In this document: piece after piece, positions 8,458 to 17,105 of the stretch
How the letters are laid out: each line of letters opens with the position of its first letter
How positions within the stretch are numbered: position 1 is the first letter of the stretch
Assembly: GCA_017631385.1 (NCBI GenBank)
Contig: JAGBTH010000024.1
Coordinates: forward strand, 1-35,059
Source of the DNA: Kiritimatiellia bacterium
GTDB taxonomy: Bacteria; Verrucomicrobiota; Kiritimatiellia; RFP12; UBA1067
Reading direction: 5' to 3'
DNA: 35,059 nt
Notes under the pieces: generated by a model
Seen by the model: the letters and a program-made list of their open reading frames with translations, nothing else
Databases searched by the model: none
Told to the model about the DNA's origin: nothing
Program-made: the position numbers and the translations under genes

Positions 8458-9999
8458 ATGTCCAAACGTTTATTACTTTTAACGCCACCTTTATTGCAAC
8501 CAAATTGTCCATATCCAGCTACGCCGCATTTAGTTGGGTTTCTTTCTTCAAAAGGCTTTGATGTACATCAAAGAGATCTCTCCATTAAGGTAGTACTTGA
8601 TTTGCTATCTAAATACGGTGGTGATGAAGCTGAAGAGCTAATTGAATTTCTCCAAGGTCCAGCTCCTTTTATTGAAAAACGCAAGGCCAGTGCAATTATT
8701 GACGAGTTAGCAGTTTGGATCCGAGATAATGTTGATGAAAGTTTTGGATTTTCGCGTTATGCTGAACATCTTTGTACTGCGATTGATGATTTTGGAGAAT
8801 TTGAAAAATTAATTCGTCGTAGAAGCATTATTGACGCGCCTCTAAAAACGCATCTAAAAAGCGTAATGGACGAAATAAAGCCAGATGTAGTAGGCTTTAC
8901 ATGTCCATTCCCAGGAACGCTCCTAGCAGCGTTTAAGGCTGCGCGTTATATAAAGCAGCATTACCCGAAAGTACGTCTCGTTTTAGGCGGAGGCTATGTC
9001 TCTAGTGAACTTCGTTCAATGAATGACACTCGACCTAAAAAATACTTTGATGATTTTATATTAGACGAGGGTTATATTCCATTAGCGAAAATCCTTTCTC
9101 CTCGTACACGACTTACCGAAAAGGATGTTCCAGTTTTTGTAAAGCCCTCATATCGCGGTTTGGATATGAGTGAATATTTTGATGTTGTTGAGACAGATAA
9201 TTTTGTAACAACGCTCTGGAGCGCTGGTAAGTGGCGAAAGCTTATCATGGCTCGCGGTTGTTATTGGCATAAATGTGCATTTTGCGATGTAAAGTTACCG
9301 TACATTGGATGTTTTAAAATGCCTAAAGCTACTGACATAGTTGATGCTATGCAAGAGCTAGGAACTCAATTTCATTTTGTTGACGAGGCTATGCCTCCAG
9401 CGCTCATTAAAGGCGTTTGCGAAGAAATACTTAAGCGTAAATTTAAATGTGAATGGTGGGGTAATATTCGCTTTGATAAAGCTTTTGCTCCATCATTAGT
9501 ACGCCTTATGGCTAAGGCTGGTTGTATAGCTGTTACCGGAGGCTTAGAGTGCGCTAATGATAGGCTTTTAAAGTTAATGAATAAGGGGATAACCTTAGAA
9601 TCGTCAAAGCGTGTTTTAAAGGCGTTTAAAGCATCTGGAATTGCTGTTCATGCGTATTTAATGTATGCATTCCCAACTCAAACTAAAGAAGAAGCTTTAG
9701 GTGCGCTTGATTATGTGCGTAGTCTTTTTGTAGAAGGGCTCATAGATAGCGCATTTTGGCATCGCTTCGCGCTTACAGTTCACTCTCCTGTTGCCGCTAA
9801 CCCAGAGGCGTTTGGTATTACTATAGAAGATTCACAACTCAATAAGCGTAAAATATTCGCTCATAATGAGATTTTTTATACCGAAAAAAGATCCCCCGAT
9901 TGGCTTTCTATTGGCAATGCTCTTACATTAGCTGTCGCCAATTATTGTGAAGGTCGAGGGCTTAAAAAAAATGTAAAATTTTGGTTTATTCGAAAATAA
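8458..9999 (+). CDS. Radical SAM protein with B12-binding-like N-domain
   Basis: A 513-residue protein. Residues 1-220 look like the B12-binding fold of this superfamily (KRLLLLTPPLL at the start, VGFTCPFPGTL, RLVLGGGYVSSELR at 173-186), but the cobalamin DxHxxG motif is not visible, so cofactor binding is doubtful. The radical SAM domain begins at MARGCYWHKCAFCD. Its three cysteines, 268, 273 and 276, are spaced Cx4Cx2C instead of the usual Cx3Cx2C. GGLECANDRLLKLMNKGI matches the radical SAM barrel. The C-terminal HRFALTVHSPVAANP resembles uncharacterised BchE-like proteins. The enzyme should cleave S-adenosylmethionine with a 4Fe-4S cluster; the substrate is unknown. The 3' end overlaps the convergent GH92 gene by 14 bases, with no clear terminator. 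Confidence 0.8.
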   Translation: MSKRLLLLTPPLLQPNCPYPATPHLVGFLSSKGFDVHQRDLSIKVVLDLLSKYGGDEAEELIEFLQGPAPFIEKRKASAIIDELAVWIRDNVDESFGFSRYAEHLCTAIDDFGEFEKLIRRRSIIDAPLKTHLKSVMDEIKPDVVGFTCPFPGTLLAAFKAARYIKQHYPKVRLVLGGGYVSSELRSMNDTRPKKYFDDFILDEGYIPLAKILSPRTRLTEKDVPVFVKPSYRGLDMSEYFDVVETDNFVTTLWSAGKWRKLIMARGCYWHKCAFCDVKLPYIGCFKMPKATDIVDAMQELGTQFHFVDEAMPPALIKGVCEEILKRKFKCEWWGNIRFDKAFAPSLVRLMAKAGCIAVTGGLECANDRLLKLMNKGITLESSKRVLKAFKASGIAVHAYLMYAFPTQTKEEALGALDYVRSLFVEGLIDSAFWHRFALTVHSPVAANPEAFGITIEDSQLNKRKIFAHNEIFYTEKRSPDWLSIGNALTLAVANYCEGRGLKKNVKFWFIRK

Positions 10000-12130
10000 G
10001 TTCACCACCAGCTAGAATATCAGTGTGGCTTATTTTCATCTCTTTTAGTTCCTTGCCGTTTAGATAGACTTTGTCATTTAAACTTACTTTTTCGCCAGGC
10101 TTTTTAGCGATAATGGTGAATATTTTACCGTTAGGTAGTCTAAGCGTAGTTTTAGGTACTTGAGGCGCTCCTAAAATATATTCTCCTCCACAAGGATTAA
10201 CGGGATAAAATCCCATCATTGAGAAAATATACCATGCGCTCATTTGGCCACCGTCTTCATTGCCGCAAATTCCTTCAGGTGTAGCTTTATAAAGAGTTTC
10301 GCAGATTTCTTTAGCGAGCTTAGCGGTTTTGTCGCGGCGGCCTGCAATTGTATAAAGGTAGATTATGTGGTGGCTCGGCTCATTACCGTGAGCATATTGA
10401 CCGATTAAGCCCGTTACGTCGAGAACTTCACCCATTTCTTCGGCTGTTGCCTTAAGAGTAAAGAGTTTATCTAATTTTTCAACGAATTTTTCGCGCCCAC
10501 CAGCCATTTTAATTAGAGCTGGAATATCTTGCATTACATGAAAAGTATACTGCCAAGAATTACCTTCACAAAAATCCCCCGCTAATTTTACAGGGCTAAA
10601 GTTCTGCCGCCATTCGCCTTTTGTATTTTTGCCGCGCGCGAAACCGCAGCTGAAATCTACGACATTACGCCAACGTTCAGCGCGTTTTGAAAAAAGCTCT
10701 GCATCGTCTTTTCGCCCTAGCGCTTTAGCCATTTCTGCTGCGCACCAATCATCATACGCGGCTTCCATAGTTCTTGATACGCTAGAATGCTTGATTTTAT
10801 CGTATGGATAATATCCAAAATTATCGTAAAGATCCCAATTTTCGCGACGACGACCTTTATGCTTAACCGTTAAAGTTTCTTTAATTTGATCAAAAGTCGA
10901 ATTCCAGTAAATAAGGTCCTTGTCTGTAAGTTTATCTTTATTTTTTAAGAACCAGTCTACGATAATCGGTACTGAGTGAGTTCCGATCATACACTGAGTT
11001 TCATATCCCCAAAGTGAAAATTGCGGTAAATACCCAGTAATTCGACCTTGTTCACGCATCGATTCAATAAAGTCATCGAATCTTTCGCCGTCAATAATCG
11101 TCATTAGTGGCGCTGCTGCTCGGAATGTATCCCATGTACCGAAAGTCGTGTAGAACTTTTTAGCATTAACATCCGAAACTAAATGAGGTTGAAGGTGATG
11201 GTGATAAAGAGCTGTATACCAGATTTTCTTTTGCTCTTCAGTTCCTTCAATTTCAGCGCGGCGAAATACATTTTCCCAGGCGTTTTTAGCTTTAGCATAA
11301 ACTCCCTCAAAATCCCAGTTTGGAATCTCGCTTTTAAGATTATTCTCCGCGTCGGCTATAGTATTGCGCGAAAGGGCGAGTTTTATAAGAAGTTCTTTGT
11401 TATTCTCTAAATCGAAAGTAAAGACGAGTCGCTTACCTTTTTCAGACTCGTGGCGCTTAGGGAGCTCCTTTAATGAAGTATAAGCGCGATTGAACATAAC
11501 CGCGAATGCCACGTCGCGCTCAGTCCAGCTTTTAGTGCTTCTAGTAGCCGTAAAGCCTAACTTATCCTTACGCGGCGTGTAATCCATTTTAAGGACATAT
11601 TCCTCAGGTTTATAATATTTAGGGTGAGCTATAACTCCCCATTGCATATCAACTAATAGATTTATTACCCCGCCAGTTGGCGCGGTAATTCTGTAAATCG
11701 CGCTACGTCCTTGAACAGTAGTTTCGACGCGGATTTTAGACTCTGCTAGAGTTGTTGCGTAATATCCAGGTTTAGCGACTTCGACTGATTTATCGACGGC
11801 TACAGGACCATTAGGCGTTTCACCAATAAATGGCAATAAAAGCATATCGCCTAAATCAGTACATCCGCCCCCGCTAAAGTGAGTTTGAGAAAAACCATAA
11901 ACTACCTTATCTTCATAGCGATAGCCACCACAATAATCCCAACTGTAATTACCAGAATCGGGTGAAGCTTGAATCATCCCGAATGGTGTGCAAGCGCCAG
12001 GGTAATTATGCCCATTAGCTGATGTTCCTATAAACGGATTAGCATAATCAGTTAGACATTCGGCATTCGCAGTTAAAAGCGAAAATGACGTAACTATCGC
12101 TATAAGATTAGGTAGAAGGTGATTATTCAT
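9986..12130 (-). CDS. Secreted GH92 alpha-mannosidase
   Basis: A 714-residue glycoside hydrolase of family 92, the Ca2+-dependent inverting exo-alpha-mannosidases that trim N-glycans and yeast mannan. The N-terminal 23 residues are a hydrophobic signal ending SLLTANA, so the protein is exported. YANPFIGTSANGHNYPGA starts the N-terminal beta-sandwich. GNEPSHH near residue 582 carries the catalytic-acid glutamate (about 584), and EDGGQMSAW near 625 carries the aspartate assigned to general base and calcium chemistry in characterised members. GDFCEGNSWQYTFH is also typical. The linkage (alpha-1,2, -1,3, -1,6) cannot be read reliably. The gene starts four bases after the GH2 stop, so the two form an operon. 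Confidence 0.93.
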   Translation of the reverse strand: MNNHLLPNLIAIVTSFSLLTANAECLTDYANPFIGTSANGHNYPGACTPFGMIQASPDSGNYSWDYCGGYRYEDKVVYGFSQTHFSGGGCTDLGDMLLLPFIGETPNGPVAVDKSVEVAKPGYYATTLAESKIRVETTVQGRSAIYRITAPTGGVINLLVDMQWGVIAHPKYYKPEEYVLKMDYTPRKDKLGFTATRSTKSWTERDVAFAVMFNRAYTSLKELPKRHESEKGKRLVFTFDLENNKELLIKLALSRNTIADAENNLKSEIPNWDFEGVYAKAKNAWENVFRRAEIEGTEEQKKIWYTALYHHHLQPHLVSDVNAKKFYTTFGTWDTFRAAAPLMTIIDGERFDDFIESMREQGRITGYLPQFSLWGYETQCMIGTHSVPIIVDWFLKNKDKLTDKDLIYWNSTFDQIKETLTVKHKGRRRENWDLYDNFGYYPYDKIKHSSVSRTMEAAYDDWCAAEMAKALGRKDDAELFSKRAERWRNVVDFSCGFARGKNTKGEWRQNFSPVKLAGDFCEGNSWQYTFHVMQDIPALIKMAGGREKFVEKLDKLFTLKATAEEMGEVLDVTGLIGQYAHGNEPSHHIIYLYTIAGRRDKTAKLAKEICETLYKATPEGICGNEDGGQMSAWYIFSMMGFYPVNPCGGEYILGAPQVPKTTLRLPNGKIFTIIAKKPGEKVSLNDKVYLNGKELKEMKISHTDILAGGELIFE

Positions 12131-12134
12131 ATTC

Positions 12135-14390
12135 TTATTTTACTGACGCAGAAAGATCACGTACGCTAAGGCGCTTTTCGATAGGTTCATCCGTTGTTAA
12201 TTTAGGCGTATAAATAAATACCTTTTCGCCTTTTTCCATATCAACGAGATTATCATCGAATCTAGCGTTCGGATCAATCGCATCCTCAAGCCATACGAAA
12301 TACGCCTTGTCATCAGCCTTGACCGTTACCGAATACGAGCCATTGTCATTTTTCTTTATCGAAGTTATACGTACATTCGCCTTAGGAAGTGGAGCGGACT
12401 TATAATCAATATTACGCAATTCCTCAGCGCGCTTCTTAGAATCATAGTTAGGCGCGAAGAAGCGCTTCATAGCATAGTGGAGCGGCTTCCAGCGACCATC
12501 ATATTCGATAGAGCTCCAGCTCGCGACTGGCCACCAATCGTTTAACTGCCATACGATTGCTCCGCGGCAACGAGGCCAAAGCGAACGCCAATACGCTACA
12601 GCGGTCTCAATGGCGAGGGCCTGCTGAACCTGCGAAAGATAAAGCCGAGAAGCGAAATCCTTAGGCTCGGGGAAGTAGCGAGCGAGCATTTTATTCATCT
12701 TGTCGTTACCGCCATTATTTTTCTGATGGGCGAGCATTACACGGGAGTTTACATCAAAATCCCCGCGTTTTTCATCAGCGAATGTTTTAACTACAGGTAG
12801 CGACGGGAAGCTTTGGAATCCAAATTCACTGCAAAAACGCGGCTGAAGCTGGTAGTACCCCGAAAGATCTCTCGCGCCATGCCAAACGCCCCAATAATGC
12901 GAGTCGCCACTTTCTCCAGTAAGTTCATTATATGTAAAGTCCCCTGGTCCCGCGCAAGGTGAACTCGGCCACCAAATTGTATTAGGCGCGTTTTCTTTAA
13001 CAGCGTTAGCTAAAACCGCATTCCAAGCGATCCAATCATCGCGGTATTTGCAAGGCTCTCTAACTGCCGCGATACACTCATTATCACCGCACCAAAGGAA
13101 AATAGACGTATACTTTTTAAGTCTTAAGACCTGATGTTTAGCTTCTGCCGCGATTTCGTCGAGAAAATCCTTTCGAGCGGGATAGCGAGCGCATGCGAAC
13201 ATAAAGTCTTGCCAAATAAGAAGCCCGAGCTCATCGCACGCTTCATAAAAAGCATCATTCTCGTATTCGCCGCCTCCCCAAACACGAATCGTATTCATGT
13301 TAGCATCTGCCGCGCTTTTTAGAAGAGAGCGAATTCTTTCAGGCGTGCGACGCGAAGGGAATGCATCACATGGTATCCAATCAGCACCTAAAGAGAAGAT
13401 GTCCTTACCATTTACGCGAAAGCCGAATGATTCGCCCTTACCATCCTTTTCACGAACGAGTTCAAATTTTCTAATGCCAACGCGCCCTGAGATTTTAACT
13501 CCCCCAAAATCAACGCTCCAAGGATAGAGCCTTTGATTACCCATACCATTAGGCCACCAAAGTTCAGGGTTTTCTACCTTAAAGATAGCGGGCTTAGAAG
13601 GTGAAATTTCTTTCTTTTCGCCATTAAATTCGCAAACACCAATATTGTTTTTCGCCTTTTTACCATTAGTAAGCGCATATACGCGAATCTCAGCGGATTT
13701 ATCATCTTTAATCTCGGCTTCAGCCCAAGCGTATTTCAAAAGCGGTGCCCCATTTTCGGGCGCAACAAGGCGGACATTGCCGTAGATGCCAGAGACTGGA
13801 AGTGAAACTCCCCAATCCCAGCCAAAGCAGCATTGAGTCTTTCTAAGAGCATTAATAGCGCGGCAAGTAGTAACAGCCCAGCTACGCACATCATAATCGG
13901 GAGTGCGAAGCCAAAGCTCGCTAGCTATGCGGCGCGGCGCTTTTACGCGAACTTCGATAGCGTTTTTACCTTTATTTAGCTTTTTAGTTACAGGGATAGA
14001 CCACTTACGAAATTGGTTAGTAACAGAAGCGATCTTTACCTTATTTAAGTAAATATCAGCGGCCGTATCGATTGAATCGAATTCGAGGTAAGTCTTTTTA
14101 GAACTAAAGGTTTCGGGTAAATTAAACTCTCGCGAGAAAGTCCAATCTACATCACCGATCCATTGAACAGTATCTTCGATATTGCGATAAAAAGGGTCGG
14201 GTATAAATTTAGCTTCTAAAAGGGCACTCGCATTATCACCAGGGATATTACATGGCCATGTCTTAGAAATCGCCGGCGTAGAAAGCTGCCAAAGGCCAGC
14301 GAGATTAAGTTCGGCTGAGTAGCCGTTAAGAACAGTGAAAAGCGATAACGCGGCAAAAGCCGTCTTAAGAGTTTTAAAGTTATTATTCAT
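12135..14390 (-). CDS. Secreted GH2 beta-mannosidase
   Basis: A 751-residue retaining beta-mannosidase of glycoside hydrolase family 2. A signal peptide ends around GYSA at residues 23-26. The N-terminal jelly roll has the beta-mannosidase pattern (AGLWQLS, VDWTFSREF, YLEFDSIDTAADIYLN), then CCFGWDWG, IRVWGGGEYENDAFYEACDE, the acid/base Glu438 in LWCGDNE, and the nucleophile Glu522 in FCSEFGF. The expected job is to remove beta-1,4-linked mannose, as in the Man-GlcNAc core of N-glycans or in mannan oligosaccharides. It is the first gene of the pair with GH92. A strong extended -10 element lies only seven bases before its ATG, so the message is probably leaderless; no ribosome site is possible there. 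Confidence 0.93.
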   Translation of the reverse strand: MNNNFKTLKTAFAALSLFTVLNGYSAELNLAGLWQLSTPAISKTWPCNIPGDNASALLEAKFIPDPFYRNIEDTVQWIGDVDWTFSREFNLPETFSSKKTYLEFDSIDTAADIYLNKVKIASVTNQFRKWSIPVTKKLNKGKNAIEVRVKAPRRIASELWLRTPDYDVRSWAVTTCRAINALRKTQCCFGWDWGVSLPVSGIYGNVRLVAPENGAPLLKYAWAEAEIKDDKSAEIRVYALTNGKKAKNNIGVCEFNGEKKEISPSKPAIFKVENPELWWPNGMGNQRLYPWSVDFGGVKISGRVGIRKFELVREKDGKGESFGFRVNGKDIFSLGADWIPCDAFPSRRTPERIRSLLKSAADANMNTIRVWGGGEYENDAFYEACDELGLLIWQDFMFACARYPARKDFLDEIAAEAKHQVLRLKKYTSIFLWCGDNECIAAVREPCKYRDDWIAWNAVLANAVKENAPNTIWWPSSPCAGPGDFTYNELTGESGDSHYWGVWHGARDLSGYYQLQPRFCSEFGFQSFPSLPVVKTFADEKRGDFDVNSRVMLAHQKNNGGNDKMNKMLARYFPEPKDFASRLYLSQVQQALAIETAVAYWRSLWPRCRGAIVWQLNDWWPVASWSSIEYDGRWKPLHYAMKRFFAPNYDSKKRAEELRNIDYKSAPLPKANVRITSIKKNDNGSYSVTVKADDKAYFVWLEDAIDPNARFDDNLVDMEKGEKVFIYTPKLTTDEPIEKRLSVRDLSASVK

Positions 14391-14397
14391 GTGGATA

Positions 14398-14406
14398 ATT
14401 ATACCA
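14398..14406 (-). promoter_or_regulatory. Extended -10 promoter of the mannosidase operon
   Basis: On the minus strand the sequence reads TGGTATAAT, a full extended -10 (TGnTATAAT), preceded by AATAATT. Seven bases separate it from the ATG at 14390, so transcription should start at or within a base or two of the start codon. No good -35 is visible, which is normal for extended -10 promoters. Confidence 0.75.
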
Positions 14407-14435
14407 AATTATTTCGTCATAGTATCTAATAATTT

Positions 14436-14444
14436 TGGTATAAT
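14436..14444 (+). promoter_or_regulatory. Extended -10 promoter of the symporter operon
   Basis: TGGTATAAT, an extended -10, with TATAAT at 14439-14444. The ATG of the AGCS gene is at 14455, so a start site about seven bases downstream of the -10 leaves roughly four untranslated bases. The -35 region is weak. It is the mirror image of the mannosidase promoter. Confidence 0.75.
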
Positions 14445-14454
14445 ATTAAGAATT

Positions 14455-15963
14455 ATGCTATTATCATCAATAAATTCAGTAGATTCGAGCAACTGGCTTC
14501 AAGTTGCTACAAAGATTGTCGACAAGGTTGATTCTGAGGTATGGGGATTGCCATTAATAAGTGCAATTCTTTTTACGGGAATTTTATTAACTTGTATTTT
14601 AAGATTTTCTCACATTTTTAATTTAAAGCATGCTTTCGCATGTATGTTTAAATATGAGGAGAATGCCGGTGGAGAGGTAAGTCAATTTGGTGCGCTTTGT
14701 ACAGCGCTTTCGGCTACAATAGGAACTGGTAATATCGTTGGTGTCGCTACAGCTATTGGTATAGGCGGTCCTGGCGCTCTTTTTTGGATGGAGGTCGCGG
14801 CGTTTTTTGGTATGGCGACTAAGTATGCAGAGGGACTTTTAGCTGTTAAGTATCGAGAAGTGGCGCCTGACGGGAGTGTTTTAGGAGGTCCTTTTTATTA
14901 TATTGAAAGGGGACTTTCGGGTAAATTCGGTATTAAAAATTGGAAGTGGCTGGCGGTAATATTCGCTCTTTTTGGTATTTTAGCTGGCATAATGGGTATA
15001 GGTACGATTACTCAAATTCATGGTATAACATCTGCAGTGCAACACTTTTTTAATCCAGCGTTTAATCCCTCAGATGCTGCAAGTGGGGTTACTCTTTTTG
15101 GAACGGTGTATCCTGTAAGTGTAATTGTAGCTGGTGTAATTGTTACATGTTTAGTAGGTTTAGTAATCATTGGTGGTCTTAAGCGCATTGCTTCAGTTTC
15201 GACGGTTGTTGTTCCTTTTATGGCTGTATCGTATGTTTTAATTATTTTCTTGTTGCTCGTATGCAATATAACTAAAATACCTAATGCTATAGAAATTATT
15301 GTTCGCGCGGCGTTTGATCCTTCGGCGATTACTGGAGGTGCAGTAGGGTCAATGTTTGTTGCGATGCAAATGGGTGTCGCGAGAGGTATTTTTTCGAATG
15401 AGGCAGGCCTCGGCTCAGCTCCAATTGCTGCAGCGGCGGCTAAAACTAACGAGCCGGCTAGACAGGGCTTAGTGTGTATGACGGGAACGTTTATTGATAC
15501 TATTGTTATCTGTACAATGACCGGTTTAGCGATAGTAGTAACAGGCGCGTGGGAGCCGTCGTTAAATCTTAAGGGAGTTAATATTACCATTGAGGCTTTT
15601 AACCGTGGTTTTTCATTTATGGGGTCATTTTCAAAAGATTTCTCGGGTCTATTTTTAATGACAGCGCTTTCGTTTTTTGCATTTACAACGATTCTCGGGT
15701 GGAATTATTATTCAGAAAAGTGCTTAGAGTATCTAGTTGGATCTAAAAGGCCTATTATATTTAAGATATACCGTATTATTTATGTAGCCATCGTCTTTGT
15801 TGGACCATATCTCACTGTTTCAATGGTCTGGGGGTTAGCTGATGTGTTTAACGGGCTGATGGCATTCCCTAACTTAATAGCCCTAGTCCTTCTTTCGCCA
15901 GTAGTCTGGTGCGTTACGAAAGATTATTATAAAAAGAAATCTGTCGATAGGCCCGAGATGTAA
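14455..15963 (+). CDS. Alanine/glycine:cation symporter (AGCS family)
   Basis: A 502-residue inner-membrane transporter with about ten or eleven hydrophobic helices. AGCS signatures are present: FGALCTALSATIGTGNIVG (residues 78-96), GPGALFWMEVAAFFGMATKYAE, GVARGIFSNEAGLGSAPIAA, and a late WNYYSEKCLEYL. Members carry alanine, glycine or D-alanine inward with Na+ or H+. The frame is open further upstream to 14335, but that part runs antisense through the GH2 start and across two promoters. ATG 14455, just after the TATAAT at 14439-14444, is the better start. The message is probably leaderless. Glycerate kinase follows after 20 bases. A Na+ partner would fit the predicted sodium-type V-ATPase at 29362-32104. 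Confidence 0.92.
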   Translation: MLLSSINSVDSSNWLQVATKIVDKVDSEVWGLPLISAILFTGILLTCILRFSHIFNLKHAFACMFKYEENAGGEVSQFGALCTALSATIGTGNIVGVATAIGIGGPGALFWMEVAAFFGMATKYAEGLLAVKYREVAPDGSVLGGPFYYIERGLSGKFGIKNWKWLAVIFALFGILAGIMGIGTITQIHGITSAVQHFFNPAFNPSDAASGVTLFGTVYPVSVIVAGVIVTCLVGLVIIGGLKRIASVSTVVVPFMAVSYVLIIFLLLVCNITKIPNAIEIIVRAAFDPSAITGGAVGSMFVAMQMGVARGIFSNEAGLGSAPIAAAAAKTNEPARQGLVCMTGTFIDTIVICTMTGLAIVVTGAWEPSLNLKGVNITIEAFNRGFSFMGSFSKDFSGLFLMTALSFFAFTTILGWNYYSEKCLEYLVGSKRPIIFKIYRIIYVAIVFVGPYLTVSMVWGLADVFNGLMAFPNLIALVLLSPVVWCVTKDYYKKKSVDRPEM

Positions 15964-15983
15964 GTCTCAAAAGAGAAGTAAAA

Positions 15984-17105
15984 ATGAAAGTTTTAATAGC
16001 GATAGATTCTATGAAAGGTAGCCTTAGCTCTATAGAGGGCGGTAGGGCTATTGCTGATGGTATTCATCGCGTTTTTACCAATGCAGATTGCGAAGTTAGG
16101 CCTTTAGCTGATGGAGGAGAGGGTACTTTAGAAGCTTTAGTTTCGGGTCTTGGAGGCGAGATAAAAGAAATTACTGTATCAGGACCTAACAGTAAGCCTA
16201 TCAAAGCGGTTTATGGGCTTATTGGCAATACTGCCGTTATTGAAATGGCGCGTGCTGCTGGAATTACGCTCGTTACAGGAGAAGAAAAGAATCCTTTAGT
16301 AACGACTACTTATGGCGTAGGAGAGATGATAGCTGATGCCATTAAAAAGGGGGCTCGTAATTTTATTGTCGGCATTGGTGGTAGCGCTACGAACGACGGT
16401 GGAGTAGGTATGCTCCAAGCGCTTGGCTTTAGCTTTTTAGATGGTAATGGCTGTGAGCTAGTTCGCGGTGGCGCAGCTATTAAGAATCTTAAAACTATAG
16501 ATCGTTCTAAGGCGTTAACAGAATTAAATGAATGTGTTTTTAAGATTGCCTGTGATGTAACGAATCCGCTTTTAGGTCAGAATGGTGCGAGCGCTATATA
16601 TGGTCCTCAAAAGGGTGCGACGCTTGAGATGGTTAAAGAATTAGACTTAGCTCTCGGAGTTTTAGCGGATGTTTCAAAAGGAGAGGCGGATTATCCAGGC
16701 GCTGGCGCAGCTGGCGGTTTAGGGTTCGCTTTCAGAACGTTTTTAAATGGCGAGCTTAAAAGCGGCGTTCAATTAGTGCTAGAAGAAACTCATTTTGAAG
16801 AGCGTGTCAAAAACGCTGATATTGTTGTTACAGGCGAAGGGCGACTCGATGATCAGACAATTATGGGTAAGGCTCCAATTGGTGTAGCTCGATTAGCTAA
16901 AAAGTATGGTAAAAAGGTTATCGCATTTTCAGGGTGTGTAACAGATGGTGCTAAGAAGGTTAATGAGCATGGGATTGATGCGTTTTTCCCGATTTTACGT
17001 TCAGTAGTAACTCTTGAGGAGGCGTTAGATAAAAATAACGCGGCTAAAAACTTAACTGATACAACGGAGCAGGTATTTAGATGTTTACAACTTATGGCGC
17101 ATTAA
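15984..17105 (+). CDS. Glycerate kinase (GarK/GlxK type)
   Basis: A 373-residue cytosolic kinase of the garK family that phosphorylates D-glycerate with ATP, usually to 2-phosphoglycerate. Matching features are IDSMKGSLSS at residues 8-16, RPLADGGEGTLEAL at 39-52, the glycine-rich VGIGGSATNDGG at 129-140, ACDVTNPLLG, and TGEGRLDDQT in the C-terminal half. The length is normal for the family. AGAGAAG upstream serves as ribosome site. The 3' end overlaps the start of the GntP-type permease gene by 25 bases, so the two are probably translated together. The pairing suggests that the permease brings in glycerate or a sugar acid that feeds this kinase. Confidence 0.93.
   Translation: MKVLIAIDSMKGSLSSIEGGRAIADGIHRVFTNADCEVRPLADGGEGTLEALVSGLGGEIKEITVSGPNSKPIKAVYGLIGNTAVIEMARAAGITLVTGEEKNPLVTTTYGVGEMIADAIKKGARNFIVGIGGSATNDGGVGMLQALGFSFLDGNGCELVRGGAAIKNLKTIDRSKALTELNECVFKIACDVTNPLLGQNGASAIYGPQKGATLEMVKELDLALGVLADVSKGEADYPGAGAAGGLGFAFRTFLNGELKSGVQLVLEETHFEERVKNADIVVTGEGRLDDQTIMGKAPIGVARLAKKYGKKVIAFSGCVTDGAKKVNEHGIDAFFPILRSVVTLEEALDKNNAAKNLTDTTEQVFRCLQLMAH

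Larger units (their letters stand above)
14398..14444. repeat. Inverted repeat formed by divergent promoters
   Basis: The left arm 14398-14413 (ATTATACCAAATTATT) and right arm 14428-14444 (AATAATTTTGGTATAAT) are mirror images except for one extra T in the right arm. Each arm is itself a promoter -10 region facing outward. The symmetry could reflect shared regulation by a dimeric regulator or only two copies of a preferred promoter. Confidence 0.7.

Noticed and set aside
9960-9999. A/T-rich run as terminator between the radical SAM and GH92 genes
   Set aside because: There is a run of eight A on the plus strand but no stable GC-rich stem next to it on either strand.
14335-14454. A 40-codon N-terminal extension of the symporter gene
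   Set aside because: The extension runs antisense through the GH2 start and across both promoters; the ATG at 14455 directly after the -10 gives the normal family start.
15018-15590. A 190-codon open frame on the minus strand
   Set aside because: It lies wholly inside the symporter gene, has low-complexity Ile/Thr/Ala composition and no ribosome site or family resemblance; it is a shadow of the real gene.
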